Part shown: positions 47,480-61,400 of the stretch, piece after piece
Numbering within the stretch: position 1 is the first letter of the stretch
Layout: every line of letters begins with the position of its first letter
Origin: Arctopsyche grandis
Taxonomy: Eukaryota; Arthropoda; Insecta; Trichoptera; Hydropsychidae
Direction of reading: 5' to 3'
Length of the DNA: 64,000 bases
NCBI RefSeq assembly: GCF_051622035.1
Contig: NC_135356.1
Location: 14,556,079-14,620,078, forward strand
The notes under the pieces: model-generated
What the model was told of the DNA's origin: nothing
What the model saw: the letters and a program-made list of their open reading frames with translations, nothing else
The model's database searches: none
Translations under genes and position numbers: made by a program

Positions 47480-49820
47480 TCATTCATTATGTTCGGCGAG
47501 AGTTAGGACACACACAGATTACCGTATTTATGTATATGATATCAAAAATGGTATAAACAGCACATAGTCTTCAAAAGACCAGCAACTAATGGAATAAATC
47601 TAATGCATAATATGAATCCTATGATTTTAAAAATCAAAATAAAATAAAGAAGAAACATTATTTAAATCTTTTTTAAATGAGACTTTCTATATATTTATAA
47701 TGTTTTTTCTTGATATATAATAGATATTAATTATGTATGTATGTAGCATGCATTTAATAAATGAATATGAATACTAAAAAACGGCATCTGGAGATTTCAT
47801 TATTTTTACAAAATAAATAAATAAATTATACTAAATAAAAAAGTGCATAATTTAATACATATAAAGATAAAAAATAATGTCAAATAATTAAAAATATATA
47901 ATCAAGGCTTTGTTTATACGTGTGTGCGTTTGATTTGGTGTTAGTGCAAAATATTTCATTTCATAATCGTTTATACAAATTTTTCCTATAAATATTTACG
48001 TACATATGTCAGATTGCTTTTTTTTGATAAAATGGTTGTCCGGAATGAGAAATCTTAAATTATAGATTGCAAGCAATTATATAGCTCATGACGCTGTAAC
48101 AATGATCAATAAACGGAATTTTAAAAATATATGAAGATATATCATATATGTATGTATTGTACATACATACATACATGTTTAAAAACAACATAAGAAAAGT
48201 TAAAAGAATAAACTAATTCATAAAAACTTTTGAAATTGTAACTTCTATTGTATTTTTTAATGTGAATTCAGACTTATATTCAATATTTTTATTACAGATT
48301 TAAGATGTCTTAAATTTGTACGATGTATAATACACGTTCTATCGTTTTCGAGTGCATATAATATATATGTACATATAATTGATGCTATAAACTAGAAAAA
48401 GCACCACAAAATCCCATTTCACATCCTGCAGAAGGCAAAGCAATACTTTGCCAAGATATTTTATACTATGTATACATACATATAACCATATGATAGAAAA
48501 TTTAAATCAGCTAATATGATAATTCAGCGATCGCAGTTCTGATAGATCGGTCGAGATATTTTCCAACCGTAAAACCAGGGCAAAAGTGAACCAAACCCGG
48601 TCAGATTTTACATTTACGACCATGTTTAGTTTTCTTTTTTCCACGAAGAATTTCCATAAGGCACGCACAATCGACATATGTACATACATACATATGTTCA
48701 TATGCATGTGTCCATTCTCTCTAGAGCCACAGTTTCTTCCATCGTCAAACAAGTTATTAATTAATAATTACAAGGCCTGACCTTGGTCAAACGTTCGGTG
48801 CATATTTATATACACATGTGTAATATTTTTATTGGCGTTCGGTAACTGGTTGAGTGATTACAATCTATTCTGATCGAATGCATCTCGCGAACTGGTCGAA
48901 TCTCTCGTCGATTGGCCCAAATGTCGGCTCGATCGTTTCGCCGTTAATTACGGGTATCGTAAAAGTGATAAATGAAAACGAATCTACTCGAAGACAAATG
49001 AGAAAATTGACTTGATTGCCTATTTTCGAATTGGTTCATTGCATTGAAGCGGTGTAATGCAATTCAAAATGATTGTGCTAAGATCTTGCACGTGGCAAGT
49101 CGATTGTAACTGAGTATGGTATGGATATACAGAGACTTGGAATAACCAAAAAAGAAGCTTTATACATATTACCTTATTTTGATGACTGGTTTTATAGCGT
49201 AATATGCAACTTAAGGGTTTTCTTATTACATATAGATTTCTAGGACCACAGTTTGAAGTATTCCCGTGACTAATGAAATCGTCCAAATTCAATTCCATAA
49301 ATTTTTCTTCGATGTTATTTAATTTTATGTGTGATTTGGGTCCAAAACCCTCTCTTCTCCAGGTAAATTGGGAAAATGTAAGCCTTTCCTAGTCAGATTG
49401 TATCAATTAAATTATGTTTGTACATATTTACTGTAATATTTTCAATTTCAATTAAATCGCCAGTTTGATTTAAACATCTCAATGAAAAAGATTGACAGTT
49501 CGATAACAAAGGAATCTAGTATCTTATTTTATATTCGTATATATAAATAGATATATCTAATTCTGTACCTATATCTTCTTTACCACTACTGCTTTTGTAG
49601 TGATAAAGAAGATGCCAAGATTTGTCAAAAGAGGTCATTTTGGCCTTCTGACATGTCAGAAAATTGTTAGTTTTTTGTATTAAAATTAAATATATACCCC
49701 AGAAAGCTCTCAATGGCTTTTGTTTTTAAAATAATCACTGGAACATGAAAAAAATGACGTTTTTCTAAAAAATAAAACACTGCCCCCCCATACAAATACC
49801 CATTGCCAGCGCAGCGCGCT
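47480..49820. other. Unassigned DNA
   Basis: AT-rich with a GC-richer patch at 48840-48970 containing several TCGAT/TTGGTCGAA-like words. A short hairpin CTTCTTTACCACTAC / GTAGTGATAAAGAAG lies at 49578-49612. No gene found. Confidence 0.4.
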
Positions 49821-49832
49821 TTGTATTGGGAC

Positions 49833-50437
49833 TAGGGATCCCAATCGAATATTCGAATTATTCGTCTGATTTTTCGGCCATTCGTTATTCGAATATTTCA
49901 TCAACTATTCGAATATTATTCGTGTATATATTTTTTTTATAAACTAAATACACAAAATCAACATGAAAAGAGTGATGAAAGAGAAGCCGACGATTATGAA
50001 GAAAATGAAATATGTAATTGGGATAATTGTGATAAAAATGAAGATAATGAAGAAGATGAAATGTCTACATGTGAAGAAACGGATTTTTATTCATTAAATA
50101 CGGAAATGTTTGAACAAAATCACCTTTCGACCGATAATAATCTCTATGAAATTTTAGAAAACATTAGAAAAATAATACGAATATTTAAGAAGTCACCGGT
50201 GAAATATACATTTTTACAAGAAATCATAATGAATTATAATTATATTGAATTATATTGGCTGTAAAAACGAGGTGGAATTCAATGGCAACTATGATAAGAC
50301 GATTCATTCAAATTTATACTTGGTACATATGTAATTACCTTTTTTTTAATTTTCGAATATATTCGAATATTCGAATAGTTCTTGATTTACTATTCGATAT
50401 TCGAATAGTTGAAGTCGACGAATATTTGGGATCCCTA
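49833..50437 (+). mobile_element. hAT transposon, non-autonomous, 605 bp, with 8-bp target duplication
   Basis: Terminal inverted repeats TAGGGATCCCAA are perfect at both ends and are flanked by identical 8-bp duplications ATTGGGAC (49825-49832 and 50438-50445). Subterminal clusters of ATTCGAATA palindromes lie at both ends. Inside is a transposase remnant in two frames: LENIRKIIRIFKKSPVK at about 50145-50210 and, after a break, AVKTRWNSMATMIRRF at about 50255-50300. These match the hAT RNIVKxFRKSPVKN...CKTRWNS block. An acidic stretch (50000-50080) precedes it. The clean ends suggest recent insertion. Confidence 0.9.
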
Positions 50438-50449
50438 ATTGGGACTTTC

Positions 50450-52030
50450 GAGTGAAAAGCCATCTTTGAATTTTCGTCAATTAATCAAAACATATCATAA
50501 TCGAACCAAATAAACTTCAATGTATATGTACGTTTTTAGCGTTTATTTTTTTATAAAGTGTAAAAAACTGAAACTAATCAAAAAAAGAAATATGTACTCC
50601 GACCTTAATGTACATAAATCAAGCGAAGCTATGTAATTTGAATCACTGTATGCCTATTTTAAGATAAATTTAAATATATTTTTAACCATCCAACTGTTTG
50701 AATACATACCTTTACATATTCTATGTATGTTTCAAATTTTTAATATTTTAATTACAAAAAAAAAAAACATACGAAATCGCTCTTATAGAGAAGTTCGTCA
50801 CATTCGTTATTGATAAAAAAAATATTTTGCTGTATTTTGATGCAAAGTAGCTCTACTTTAGGATAGCCACCACATTGTCCCTTCTCACTTTCAATTCTAT
50901 TCTGTATAGAAAACTACATATTGACAAATACCCTTCCCAAGACATTCAATTGCATATGTAGAATGCATGTTTTATCATTGCAAAACAGCTAGGCTTGAAA
51001 TCGGCAATATCAAAGAATCGTATTCGAAAATTTTTCAGCCAGTGATAAAAATCCGGCCCACTTTTATTTATAATATAGCTTTTATCATTACCATCACAGT
51101 ATTACATAAATGCATAATATATAGTATATCAGTGTGGAATTCAACCTAGTTTTATTATATTGTATCGCAAGCTCGGTTTTATTATTAAACAATATAAATG
51201 TAGTATATATATTATATGTACGTATAATATATAGAAAATTTCGAAACGTCCGCCATATCTCTACCATTGTCGACTTTTTATTATTAGATAGTTTTATTGA
51301 AATGTTAACATTATTAATAACTCCAGTCGATAATAAATAGTTTTTGAAGTGCCATTTGAAATTTCGCGAGTGATTGATGAAAGATCGCCGCGTTAATTCG
51401 CAGATTGTCAAACTGACATTTTGAATTTGAAAGCTCACACTTTGTATACATCTAGTTTGTTTAATGCGATAGATGTAGATTATGATAAGTGTTGATTTAG
51501 TACTCTTTTAAAAGCAAAGTGCAGAGCTTACTTAAGAAACTAAGCATCTTTAAATCGATCATGAGTGAAAAAGCTTATGACATACATACATATTATATAT
51601 TCTTGTGTTCGAGAAGTAAATCTTTGGATGAATATATCATAGTTTATTTATTTTAGAGATATACATAGAATACACATCCATATGAATAGTCAGCTTAGAC
51701 ATTTTAAAAATTAAATACTAACCCTAAATATTAACCAGGTAGAAATTTATGTATATGCCATGGCAGTTACTCAAAGATCATCGACATGTCTTAGCAAATA
51801 TACGGATTTTATTTAAAACAAAATACAATCGATCGGATGATCTTAGTTGTGTTCATCATTGCATTTCGAATATATGTATGTAAATATATCTATACGCTTT
51901 TTTTAATATTGATTAATAAGCTTTTTTTGTCAATATAATCTCAAATTTGCATTTGTAAATAGAATTTTCTCAGATTCTCAGAAACAAAGTTGAGTTTTAT
52001 CTCGCAACATTGTGTCGTAGAGTCTCGTAG
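50450..52030. other. Unassigned AT-rich DNA
   Basis: Overlapping plus and minus frames at 51094-51438 are AT-driven. No repeat family or gene recognised. Confidence 0.4.
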
Positions 52031-52039
52031 AGCATGTTT

Positions 52040-52445
52040 ATCATCAGCCATTCTTCATCCGCTGCTAGATGAAGACTTCTTCAACACGCTCCCATTCATC
52101 TCTGTTTTGAGCAACTCACATTCATCTCATCCCACACACTTTTCAGATTTCATCCACCCATCTCAACTGTGGTCTTCCTTGTACAATTTCAAATTCTCTC
52201 GGGTACCATTCTTGCACTTCTTTCGTCCATCTATCAACCTGCCCATATCCATTTTAATTTATTTACTCTCACCATTACATCAACCACCCACATATTTCGT
52301 TTTCTATCTCTCCTCATTATGCCAAGCACACAGCATTCTAAGCTTATTTGAGTAAACTGAACCTTATGCAGCATTCTGGGGTTTAATTTCAAAGTTTCGT
52401 TCAAAGACACATTGATCGTAGATCTTTTTCTTCAGGCACAGTGGC
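52040..52445 (-). mobile_element. RTE-type LINE 3' fragment
   Basis: The minus-strand translation contains GYGQVDRWTKEVQEWYPREF, then VQGRPQLRWVDEI, VCGMR, VAQNRDEWERVEEVFI and QRMKN. The order and residues match the RTE ORF end. Two plus-strand open frames over the same DNA (51990-52355 and 52169-52351) are shadows of this element. Confidence 0.7.
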
Positions 52446-52448
52446 ATT

Positions 52449-52958
52449 TTAGATTTGAATACGGCATTCATTTAACGAAATAATTATTAGAATAAAAAAG
52501 TGAACTAATAAAATGACCATATATCTATATAGGATTCGATAATTTACAATACAATACAAATATATATAAAAGTAGGTATTTATGTATAAATTTAAGCTCG
52601 AAGGTCTGGCCATAAGGATAAGGATCACTCTCAATTTCAGTTGAATTATTATCTCAATCTCAATCTTGATTGATTCATTACATCCAATCAGGGATTTCTG
52701 CCGTTTGCTGATACGAACCAGCCTGAAATTTTTGCATCCCATACGCCCTAAGATCTCATTCCAAACATAATAAGAACAAGAGACAGAGAAAGTAACGATA
52801 GCGACACGTAAATTAGAATTTCCGGTGAGTAAACAAAACGCGGCACACATCAAGAGCGACGATCGCCAAAACTGGATTGCGCAATAATTATTACTGCCAA
52901 CGACAGGGAGTATTATATTTGTAAGGAAAGACAGACACGAAAGTGAAGGGATTTGCAT
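52449..52958 (-). CDS. Unassigned 169-codon ORF, longest in the window
   Basis: Not recognised. The first 110 codons have mixed codon use and three hydrophobic stretches (LSCLSFLTNIILPVVG, SSLLMCAAFCLLTG, LRVAIVTFSVSCSYYVW), while the last 55 run through AT-rich low-complexity sequence. No splice partner or family motif was seen. On the opposite strand the same segment carries a donor-like site (TTCCG|GTGAGTAA near 52832). Either strand, or neither, could be functional; chance is quite possible. An RTE remnant abuts its lower-coordinate end. Confidence 0.2.
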   Translation of the reverse strand: MQIPSLSCLSFLTNIILPVVGSNNYCAIQFWRSSLLMCAAFCLLTGNSNLRVAIVTFSVSCSYYVWNEILGRMGCKNFRLVRISKRQKSLIGCNESIKIEIEIIIQLKLRVILILMARPSSLNLYINTYFYIYLYCIVNYRILYRYMVILLVHFFILIIISLNECRIQI

Positions 52959-52959
52959 G

Positions 52960-54170
52960 AGATGGCGAAAAAAAAATCCACATAATGCTTATACGTACGT
53001 ATGTATGTACGTGTATATGGGTGTATTTAATAGTATTACGATACACATCGAGATACAGACGAACGTACAAGTGAAATATAAATTGGAAAGATACAAGTGT
53101 TCGTATATACTTTCATATACAGGGTGGGTGGTATTTATAATACATGTATATATGTATGTATATATTCACAAACATTTGATACTTACAGAATACCTAAGCC
53201 CTATGTTGCCTTTGTTTAAAAACGAACTTTTAAAAGCAATGAGCTTTTAAAAATATTGTTTTTCTAGTCGTTCGATCATCTTGTTAATATTAATGTTTAA
53301 TTTTGAAAAATAGAGGCAATTTTAATTTGATTTTTAAAAGCTTTTAGTTGTTCATGTATTATGTTTGTTCACAAGTCTATTTTAATAGTTACCGATTCAA
53401 CAATCATTACCCATTTTAAAAATTGTTTTTCTTGTTTGTATTTACAACACTATCTTATTTTAAATTTATTGTTTGAAGCATGATGTAAAAAAGCTCAAAA
53501 ACCTATTTACAACTCTTATAAATGTTCGTTATACATTTCATACATATTATTTAAATTTAATCAATTTAGATTTTTTAAATATATAGTATTTTATAAATGT
53601 CTCTAGTAACTAAATAAAATAATTCATCATCTATCAGATGCCATAAACACGTGCGAAATCTAACTGTTAGAAATTACATTTTCAATCAATATGTATGTAC
53701 ATGTATTTAATATATTATAATACAATTCAATACAACGACGATTTCATTAGATTATATGTATGTAGATTCAAACTAGACATTGCCACATTGTTAAAATCTA
53801 ACTAAAGTCTATTTAAAGTGAACAGTCTAAAGCAAATTGAATAAAAATTACAATTTTGAATTAATATTGAACAAATGATAAATATTTAAATAAAAAAATA
53901 AGTAGATGAAAATAAAAACAAAAGAAACATAAAATAAATTTTCACAATTCACATTGTTGATATAAAGTGCATCAAATTAATCACATTCCAAATTGATCCA
54001 GCATCACGGTAAGATGTTTCATTTTAACAAATACCGATTGCAAACTAATTTCAAATTATTCTCTTCTGATAAGATTTCGTGAAAACGTTTTCATTAGCTT
54101 TGCTCATATTCGAAACGTACATATCATTACAGCAAGTATTGATAATTTCGATCATTTTTAATTTTTCTTT
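52960..54170. other. Unassigned AT-rich DNA
   Basis: TATG/CATA tracts near 53000-53170 and otherwise low-complexity A/T. Nothing supported. Confidence 0.4.
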
Positions 54171-54171
54171 A

Positions 54172-54184
54172 GGGGGGGGGGGGG
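54172..54184. repeat. G13 homopolymer
   Basis: Thirteen consecutive G after TTTCTTTA, just below the 3' tail of the SINE at 54255-54600. Confidence 0.9.
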
Positions 54185-54254
54185 TAATCCTTGTTGCGCC
54201 AAATATTTTTCATCTGTGGTGTAGACTTTTTCGTAATAATATATATTTTTTATT

Positions 54255-54600
54255 CTATTTTATACATATATCCTAACAGGCAAACCCAATGCGTCTTCCT
54301 GGTCAATTACAAACATCGATAAACAGTATCATAGAGACAGTATCAAATTCGACATACAGATTTTTTTTGCGAGAAATGCATACGTTTTACAGAATGGGTA
54401 GCATATTTAAATAATAGACAATAAACTCGAGATGCTAAAAACTCAAACAATGAAATCAGATAAATTGGCAAACTTTGATAGGAAACGATCGACTTGGACT
54501 TACATATATACGTAAGTTCTGGCCAGCAACACTGGACAAGAGATGGACCCATGGCCACTTAGTTGAAAGCATTACAGGGTAACCACTGAGCTATGTTTCT
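54255..54600 (-). mobile_element. tRNA-derived SINE with LINE-like tail
   Basis: On the minus strand the head is AGCTCAGTGGTTACCCTGTA with B box-like GGGTCCATCTC. Then come GTGTTGCTGGCCAGAAC, AGTCCAAGTCGATCGTTTCC and TTATCTGATTTCATTGTTTG. After a diverged middle the tail reads GACCAGGAAGACGCATTGGG and TTTGCCTGTTAGG, ending in an A/T-rich run. The tail matches the copy at 36.3 kb. Confidence 0.7.
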
Positions 54601-57600
54601 GGTAGTATTTATGTATGTATGTACATAATCTGAGACAGGCTAATGTCAATTGTTACATTCCACCATTATGAGACAAACGCCAACTACATATGTACATACA
54701 TATATTAACATTCCAATTTTCAAAAAGCAATTGTGGCAATAATTAAAAAATATAGATAAAGTAAAAAATGACCTTAGATTATTATGTATATATTACATTT
54801 AATATTTGCAAAAACTTGAATCGAAATTTCGATGTTTCATTTTGAGAAAAATTTCATCATACATACGTACATATGTATGCACTACAATATATGTATGTAT
54901 GTACATACATATGTTCACACATACACATATTACATGCAATATGAATTATTTATTTATTTATAACTTAATAAGATATAATATCCATTTAGTACAGCAAATA
55001 TATATTTTTATTCAATATAAAAATAGATATAGGTTAACCAAATCGACACTTTTAACCAAGCTTGTATATAATATGCAATTCTGGATAGGTAGATAGCCTT
55101 GACTCTTTCAATATATATTTTTTGCATATATCAAAATGTTTTTAAAATCCTCTTATATGAATGTTAGAAAAAAATTATAATATGTAAGTGTAAAAATATA
55201 TTAAGAAACGTATAGTAGATTATAAAGAAAGCCGTTTTACGTATATTGTGGTATTTTTATAGGATCAAGAAAATCTTAGGCTGACACTCGCAGCACTGTG
55301 ATGGATAGCGAGTGACCAGGACTTATATTTTATTTTATTTCTCCAAATATACTGAATGCAGGGTATTTATAATTTGCGTATTCCTTATCAAAACCTCCAT
55401 ACGAGTAAAAACATTAATCAATATGCACAGAAATAATTATTTTCGCGGGAAGCGCCTTGTACACGCTTCGTCGTATATGCGACTTAGAGGATAGATTCAG
55501 TACGACGCGCTCAACGGTCAATGTGAAAATAATATCCGCCTTAGAATGACGCCTCTGCTTCAGCCATTATTTTTTTCATTTCTTGTACATATTTTATATT
55601 ATTCGACGTTTAATACACGATGAAATTATTTTTATAACTAATTACAATAATTAATCTCGCAAGTTTTGTAATTATTTTAACTTAAAACACATTTTCAATT
55701 GGACGCTTGGCGTTCAGCACAGTGGCTAACGGATTTTTTAGCACATTAATGCAAGTGTTGATATGTAAAATAATGAAATCACGTTTTTACCATGTATTTT
55801 ATTGGTTTTTGTACTTGGTGGGTACGAAACAGACTACGAGGACAGCTTACGGCCCCACCCTGTGTATACAAATGTATATAGACGAATTTACAACATAAGA
55901 AATGCAGTAGGCATTAATCGAACTGGTGTAGGCCTCGGGCAAATGTCTATGTATGTAGTTTTTAGATAGACTTGCATAGTCTACATAAGAAACGGGGCAA
56001 ATTCCTCAACGCCGTCGAAAATAATATAACACATTTGATCCAATTTGTTTCGGTGAAATAATGCACGAACGATCGGCCCGATAATAAATATACTTATATG
56101 TATGTATGTCTATGTAAAAATAATAATAAAATTAACAATTGCGTCACCCATTGCGAAATATTCGGCGCGGGAAATTCGTCCACTTTCGTCGTTTATATCG
56201 ATCGTTCGTTCTGTGTGAATTTTACACCGTTTCCTGTCTCCGATTACACAATTTTCTTTTTTTTATTTTATTTTAACTACAAACATACTATCGTAAAGAA
56301 TGTGTGTTGGATTTGTTAAATGTATCGGTTTGGATTTGATGTTTAAATATTTGCTTTTGAAGTTACATGCAAAAGCAAATATTCATCAATTGGTATAAGC
56401 AAACAGATTTTCCAAATTAGTTACGATAACGATTCGAAGACTCGATGTAAATATGTTAGTGTTTTTTTGGTAGGGTTCGACTCAAATTAAGATGCATTGT
56501 ATTGATTGTATCGTCATCGGAAATATTTAGGGCGAAAAAACTGATCGGTATGGGACGTCACATGTCCTTGGCTTCCTGCTGTGACCGTAAACAGTGGATG
56601 GTTCCCCAAACCGAATTAGGGTGTACTTGCACGTGCAGAGTCCGTATGTTTGGGAGATGTGTATGCATATCCATATGCAACCGACAAGTTTCGCATACAT
56701 TTCTTCAAATATGGGATTCACCGTTATCCATCACTGTCAAGCAAGGATAAAATATCACCCAAAACACTACGGGGTGATTTTTGGTACTGTGTGCCATGTA
56801 TATGGGCTAGGGGTGCTGCGTTTCTTTTCGCATGTTTAAAATTATCTGAAAAAAAAATCACGTACCACTCAGTGTGTTTTCGCCCTTATGTTTTCAAATT
56901 TTCAAGAAAATCGACTGTGCGAAAGTGGCTGAAAAATTGATTATTATCATTAGTACTCATTTTGACCGCAACTGTGATTATGTTGAATTATAGACTGCAA
57001 AACATAAAAACTTTTCAATAGTGACAATTAATTCAAATTATTTAAAATATTTCATTTTATGCTCTGTTACTATGTATGCAAACTGAAATGTGAGTGTATT
57101 GAAGATTTCAATTGAATTTATGAATAACCGTACATATGTATAGTATGTATGATATCTCTTCTTCTTCTACTACATACATACATACTATGTACATAGTATA
57201 CATATTTGTCAGTTTAAAGCTACCAATTTTGGTATATTGTCTCATAGTGCTCTTAATTAGACACATGTGTATCCAAAATTTTATGAAAAAGTTCAACTTT
57301 TATTTGCTCAAGCAACGCCGGGCAATTCTACTCGTCTTTCATGCATATTGACATACATATGTATGTACTTGTATTAACAAATATTCGTATGTTACCATCG
57401 GCTAAAATTTTAACAGAAACGTTATTCAGTTAAAGAATTATCATAATTTTTTCTGTCCATTGTTTTCACAACTTTCAAAAATTTTTAAATATTTTTTTAG
57501 ACATTCGAAGCTTTGGTAATTTTACTTGTACTTTTTTTCTATTACGACGGCCTCAAATATACATAACTGTAAATCTAACAGGAGGTTTTGCCAAAATTTA

Positions 57601-58250
57601 AATTAACATATGTAAGTTACGCAAACATTCAGGACGTTGAATAAAGTTTATCGAATTACACTACGGTTTAAGCTTGGAACGCTTTTCCGATTGGACTATC
57701 TATGTACATATGTGCGTATGTATGTATGTGGTTAGAATACAAATGTGGTGGGGTTCTTTTTTTCAAATGACGTTTTGTAATGTTGTAAATAATTATATAT
57801 TGCAAGTCATGGATCGATAAGCCACTAGGTTCGAGAAGTATCTCAACTTGTCACAATTGTGCCTTTCTCCACATCGCGTTTTGACGAATGACTTTCTTCC
57901 CAGTCAGTCTCAGACTTGTTATAATTAAACTCGCCGACGAAGAAAAGGAATACCGAAAAATGAGGTGTTTGGCGGTCGGCAACCTTTTAAGAACGGTATT
58001 GTTTAGTGTTTTGTTTCAATGTATTATTTGGGTAGGAGAAAACGAAAAAACGTTGAAACGATTAACATATGTATGTATATGTATGTACAAACATGCATAT
58101 TATAGATCACAGGGCTTGAAATGGACGGGAGCACATAGGAGCGCCGTTTCCTTTCATGAAATCCAAAAACGTAGCGCCCCCACTTGTGAAAAATCCAAAA
58201 TGTCCAAATCACATGAATATAATGATGAACGCAAGCCACCAGAAAAATAG
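54600..58250. other. Unassigned DNA
   Basis: Contains moderate-GC patches at 56130-56240 and 56550-56830 and a hAT-end-like word GGCGGTCGGCAACCTTTT at 57970. The 120-codon plus frame at 57888-58250 crosses a microsatellite and has no recognisable domain. Confidence 0.35.
56650..56940 (+). CDS. Unassigned 96-codon ORF in a GC-richer patch
   Basis: Not recognised. The frame starts MGDVYAYPYATDKFRIHFFK and ends WLKN-stop. Two other plus frames and one minus frame are also open across 56502-56839, which is what a patch of higher GC with few stop codons produces, so coding use is not shown. No splice sites, signal peptide or family motif were recognised. Confidence 0.15.
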   Translation: MGDVYAYPYATDKFRIHFFKYGIHRYPSLSSKDKISPKTLRGDFWYCVPCIWARGAAFLFACLKLSEKKITYHSVCFRPYVFKFSRKSTVRKWLKN

Positions 58251-58254
58251 GTTA

Positions 58255-58440
58255 AAATAAGCTATGGTAACCTACGCTCACTGAGGTGGAAATATCATAT
58301 TCAGCCACGGCAGCAATGATTTCAATAAGAAGTTGGATGGATAGACAGCTCTTGGAATAGGAGCCATCCGATAAAGTACTGTGCGGGCAGGAGGTACAAC
58401 CATCAATTGATGATATACTAGATTCCCAACTGTTTCAGTA
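58255..58440 (-). mobile_element. LINE ORF2 C-terminal fragment
   Basis: On the minus strand the frame HQLMVVPPARTVLYRMAPIP is nearly the same as the plus-strand segment at 1178-1255, including the DNA after it (the shared GTAGCCTACGCTCA region). Two independent copies sharing protein-level similarity across a window this size indicate a dispersed non-LTR family. This copy is 5' truncated and not functional. Confidence 0.6.
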
Positions 58441-58444
58441 ACGA

Positions 58445-61400
58445 CTGGCATGACATATTACCACGAAGCTGGATAACAAAACGCATTAATGAGAAGTTTC
58501 CCCCGAAGTTCAAGGAAATTATACCCAAGCATGCCCAAAAGGAAAGGAGTGGGGTAGTAAAAAAAATCTTTATAGCTCGCATCAATCAAAAATGGACATG
58601 TAAGTGTCTCATATATCAGTAAAATACGCAATTTTAAATTTCAAATTTTGAATTAATTCAGATTTACCAAATAATATCCTTTACAGGTCGGATGGAACGT
58701 CTAACCTCTAATTTATTGTGTAATACATATGTATATGTATATATATATACATATATATTTTTATGTGTAATATATGATATGTACCACACTGCTCTATAGA
58801 CTATCTACCTATGTAGTTCTGTATGAAAATTAATCAGCCTGTTAAGTTTTGACTCGTGTGAATGTGTTTCTCGTAATTGGAGCGGATTTTTTCACATCCG
58901 TTTGTTGATTGATTCCTTGTGTTTTTGATATGTTCATTAGTCGTCTTTTTCGAATGCGTTGGCTCATTTTTTTTGTGATTAATTTTCGGTGATAGATCAT
59001 GTGTCGATCACGCTGAGTGGTTAACACTGGTGTTTCAAGAGACTATATTTAACGGATAATTGATGTAACCCTATTGAGGACATAGCCGATTACGCCATTT
59101 GCTCACACGAAATATGCTCTATTGCTCACACGAAACATGATCGATAGCGACCATTAAATGTATGTATGTATGTCTGTGTTATTTTACATACACATCGCAT
59201 CTGGATCTTTCAAATATGCATAAAAATTACGATAAATTAATTTGATATTACGTACATGCATGCGTATAGTAATGTGCCGGAGCTGATGTGTTTTAATGTC
59301 GAATTACATGATTCTTTTCGTATGATTTCTTGCGGAATTGAAAGAATGTACCACACTTGCTGTTTTACAATTTATGTCAACATTGTCTTGTAAGTTTGTT
59401 TTGTAAACATCGTTGGAATTAACAATTAGTTTCGTTTATAGGACTTAACACAAAGCTTCATCCATTTTAAGCATAGCTTTGACGCAATGCTGCCCACTCA
59501 TTTCAAATCGTCGAATTAATTAATTATCAATTAAAAAACCAATGTTTATAAACGTGGTAATTTTTATTACTTTACATCTAAATACATGCATATGTATGTA
59601 TTTACGTAATAACAATAGATGAAGTTTTGTGATCATACGAAAATTTGAACTCGAGATTTTGGCTGATTCGAGCTCAGAATCGAACACTTATCACATTAGG
59701 TTTAGAAAAAATATGAGTGTGGCTGTATGATATTTTGGAGATTTTTTTAACATCGCTAATCCTATCGATCTAAAACTTAGTATTGGTCACTTAAATGGTT
59801 ATCGATACGACGTATTTATTTTTTTAATTTTTAGGTTAAACGCAAGTGGTACATCCCCTTATAGGTGTACTCTTTTTTGGATTCAATTATATCCTAGGCC
59901 GCTCTAGGGATCAGGCTGAAACTTTTTTACATGTAATAGAAATGACATATTTCATACACTAATATTTTTAACTCAACCGGAAGTAGTACTTTTACTCTAG
60001 AGAATGAAGGTTTTTTATGTTTTTCTCAGAAACCTTTCGGTGATTCGAACTGAAATTTCATATTTGAAAGTTTAAGTTTAACATCAAGTAATATGAAAAA
60101 TTTAGTCAACCGAAAGTGGCTAATCTTGTTCGGTTTTTCTTCCACTATTTTTTTCGACGACAAAATTCCAGTTTAATCCTTATATCAATTTCATGTAAAT
60201 AAAAAAAAGTCTTATATGAATATTTCAATTATATATGTTCAATTATATATGAACATACATATTTCAATATGTATGTTCTACATATTTCGGTCTTCGGAAT
60301 TAAAGTTAATTTATTTGATATGATTATAATTTTGATTGATTGAGTATAGTGGGTGTGGGTGCATATTCATTTGTATCAGATAACAATTAGACAGAAATGG
60401 AGTCTGTTTTCAAAATTCGTATTTGGATAATTTGAGACAATTTTATTTATTTTTTGGTCATCCCATCATACACTTATTTGAAAAAGATTATCAAATCTGT
60501 CGGCAAAGTGAAGACCAACTCTAATGTATTTACATACATATTAAATAATAATTAAATTCACATAATCAACAAAACACTTAATTTAGCTTTTCTAAATATA
60601 AACCTTGTATATAGAAGGTATACCTTGTATGTACATATGTAAATACATATAAATTTTTCAGTCACTCCTTGCTAAAAAAAATAATCAATAAAGAAAACAT
60701 CCCTATGTTTTTAAACCATTTTCTAGAGTCTTAAATTTGCTGTTTGTTTTGCATTCCGTACAAGAATACTGATCATGTCTAATCATATTGACTAATCGTG
60801 TTAAAATTCTCAATACACATATAAGAGAATATTGGGAATGAAATCCAATTATTTCTTCATAATGATGTATACTTATTGAAATACAATATTGAAAGACCCG
60901 AAATAGAATGTTTAGCCACCGCATATATTATGTGTATAGTTTTACACTCTCGAGATAATTTTTCCACATGCGATTTTCTCATTTTAGAATCACACTTTTA
61001 CGGGCCAACTTTTTAGCCTGCAGCCGACAGACTCACAGCCTCGATTTTACTGATTATTGCGTGCTTTGGAAAAAACTACATATGTGAGTTTGAAAAGTGA
61101 ATGGGTAATTATGTGTCAGCTCTGGTCTAACAACTGTCCTTGTGTGTTACACATATTTTAATACATTTTACGCAGAAAAAATCAATTTCTTAGTGCACCA
61201 CCCTGTCCCACTGAACCGATCGTTCAATGTTATTTACATACATGTATGTATTTAATAAATAAACACACCACCAGCTTTCAAACATAAATTGAACCCAAAA
61301 ACTCCACACACTTATATGATATTTTTGTAATTTTTTTAATATACGCTTTATGTGACAATTAAGGCAAAAAAAGATTAGGTTTTTGAGATAATTCTCAGTG

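Noticed and set aside
51990..52355. 121-codon plus-strand ORF
   Set aside because: It is the antisense shadow of a minus-strand RTE fragment, whose translation matches the reverse transcriptase C-terminus.
57968..57990. hAT terminus GGCGGTCGGCAACC
   Set aside because: Only one short end-like word, with no CAG start, partner end or duplication.
57888..58250. 120-codon plus-strand ORF
   Set aside because: It runs across a microsatellite in its middle and overlaps the edge of a minus-strand LINE fragment; no domain recognised.
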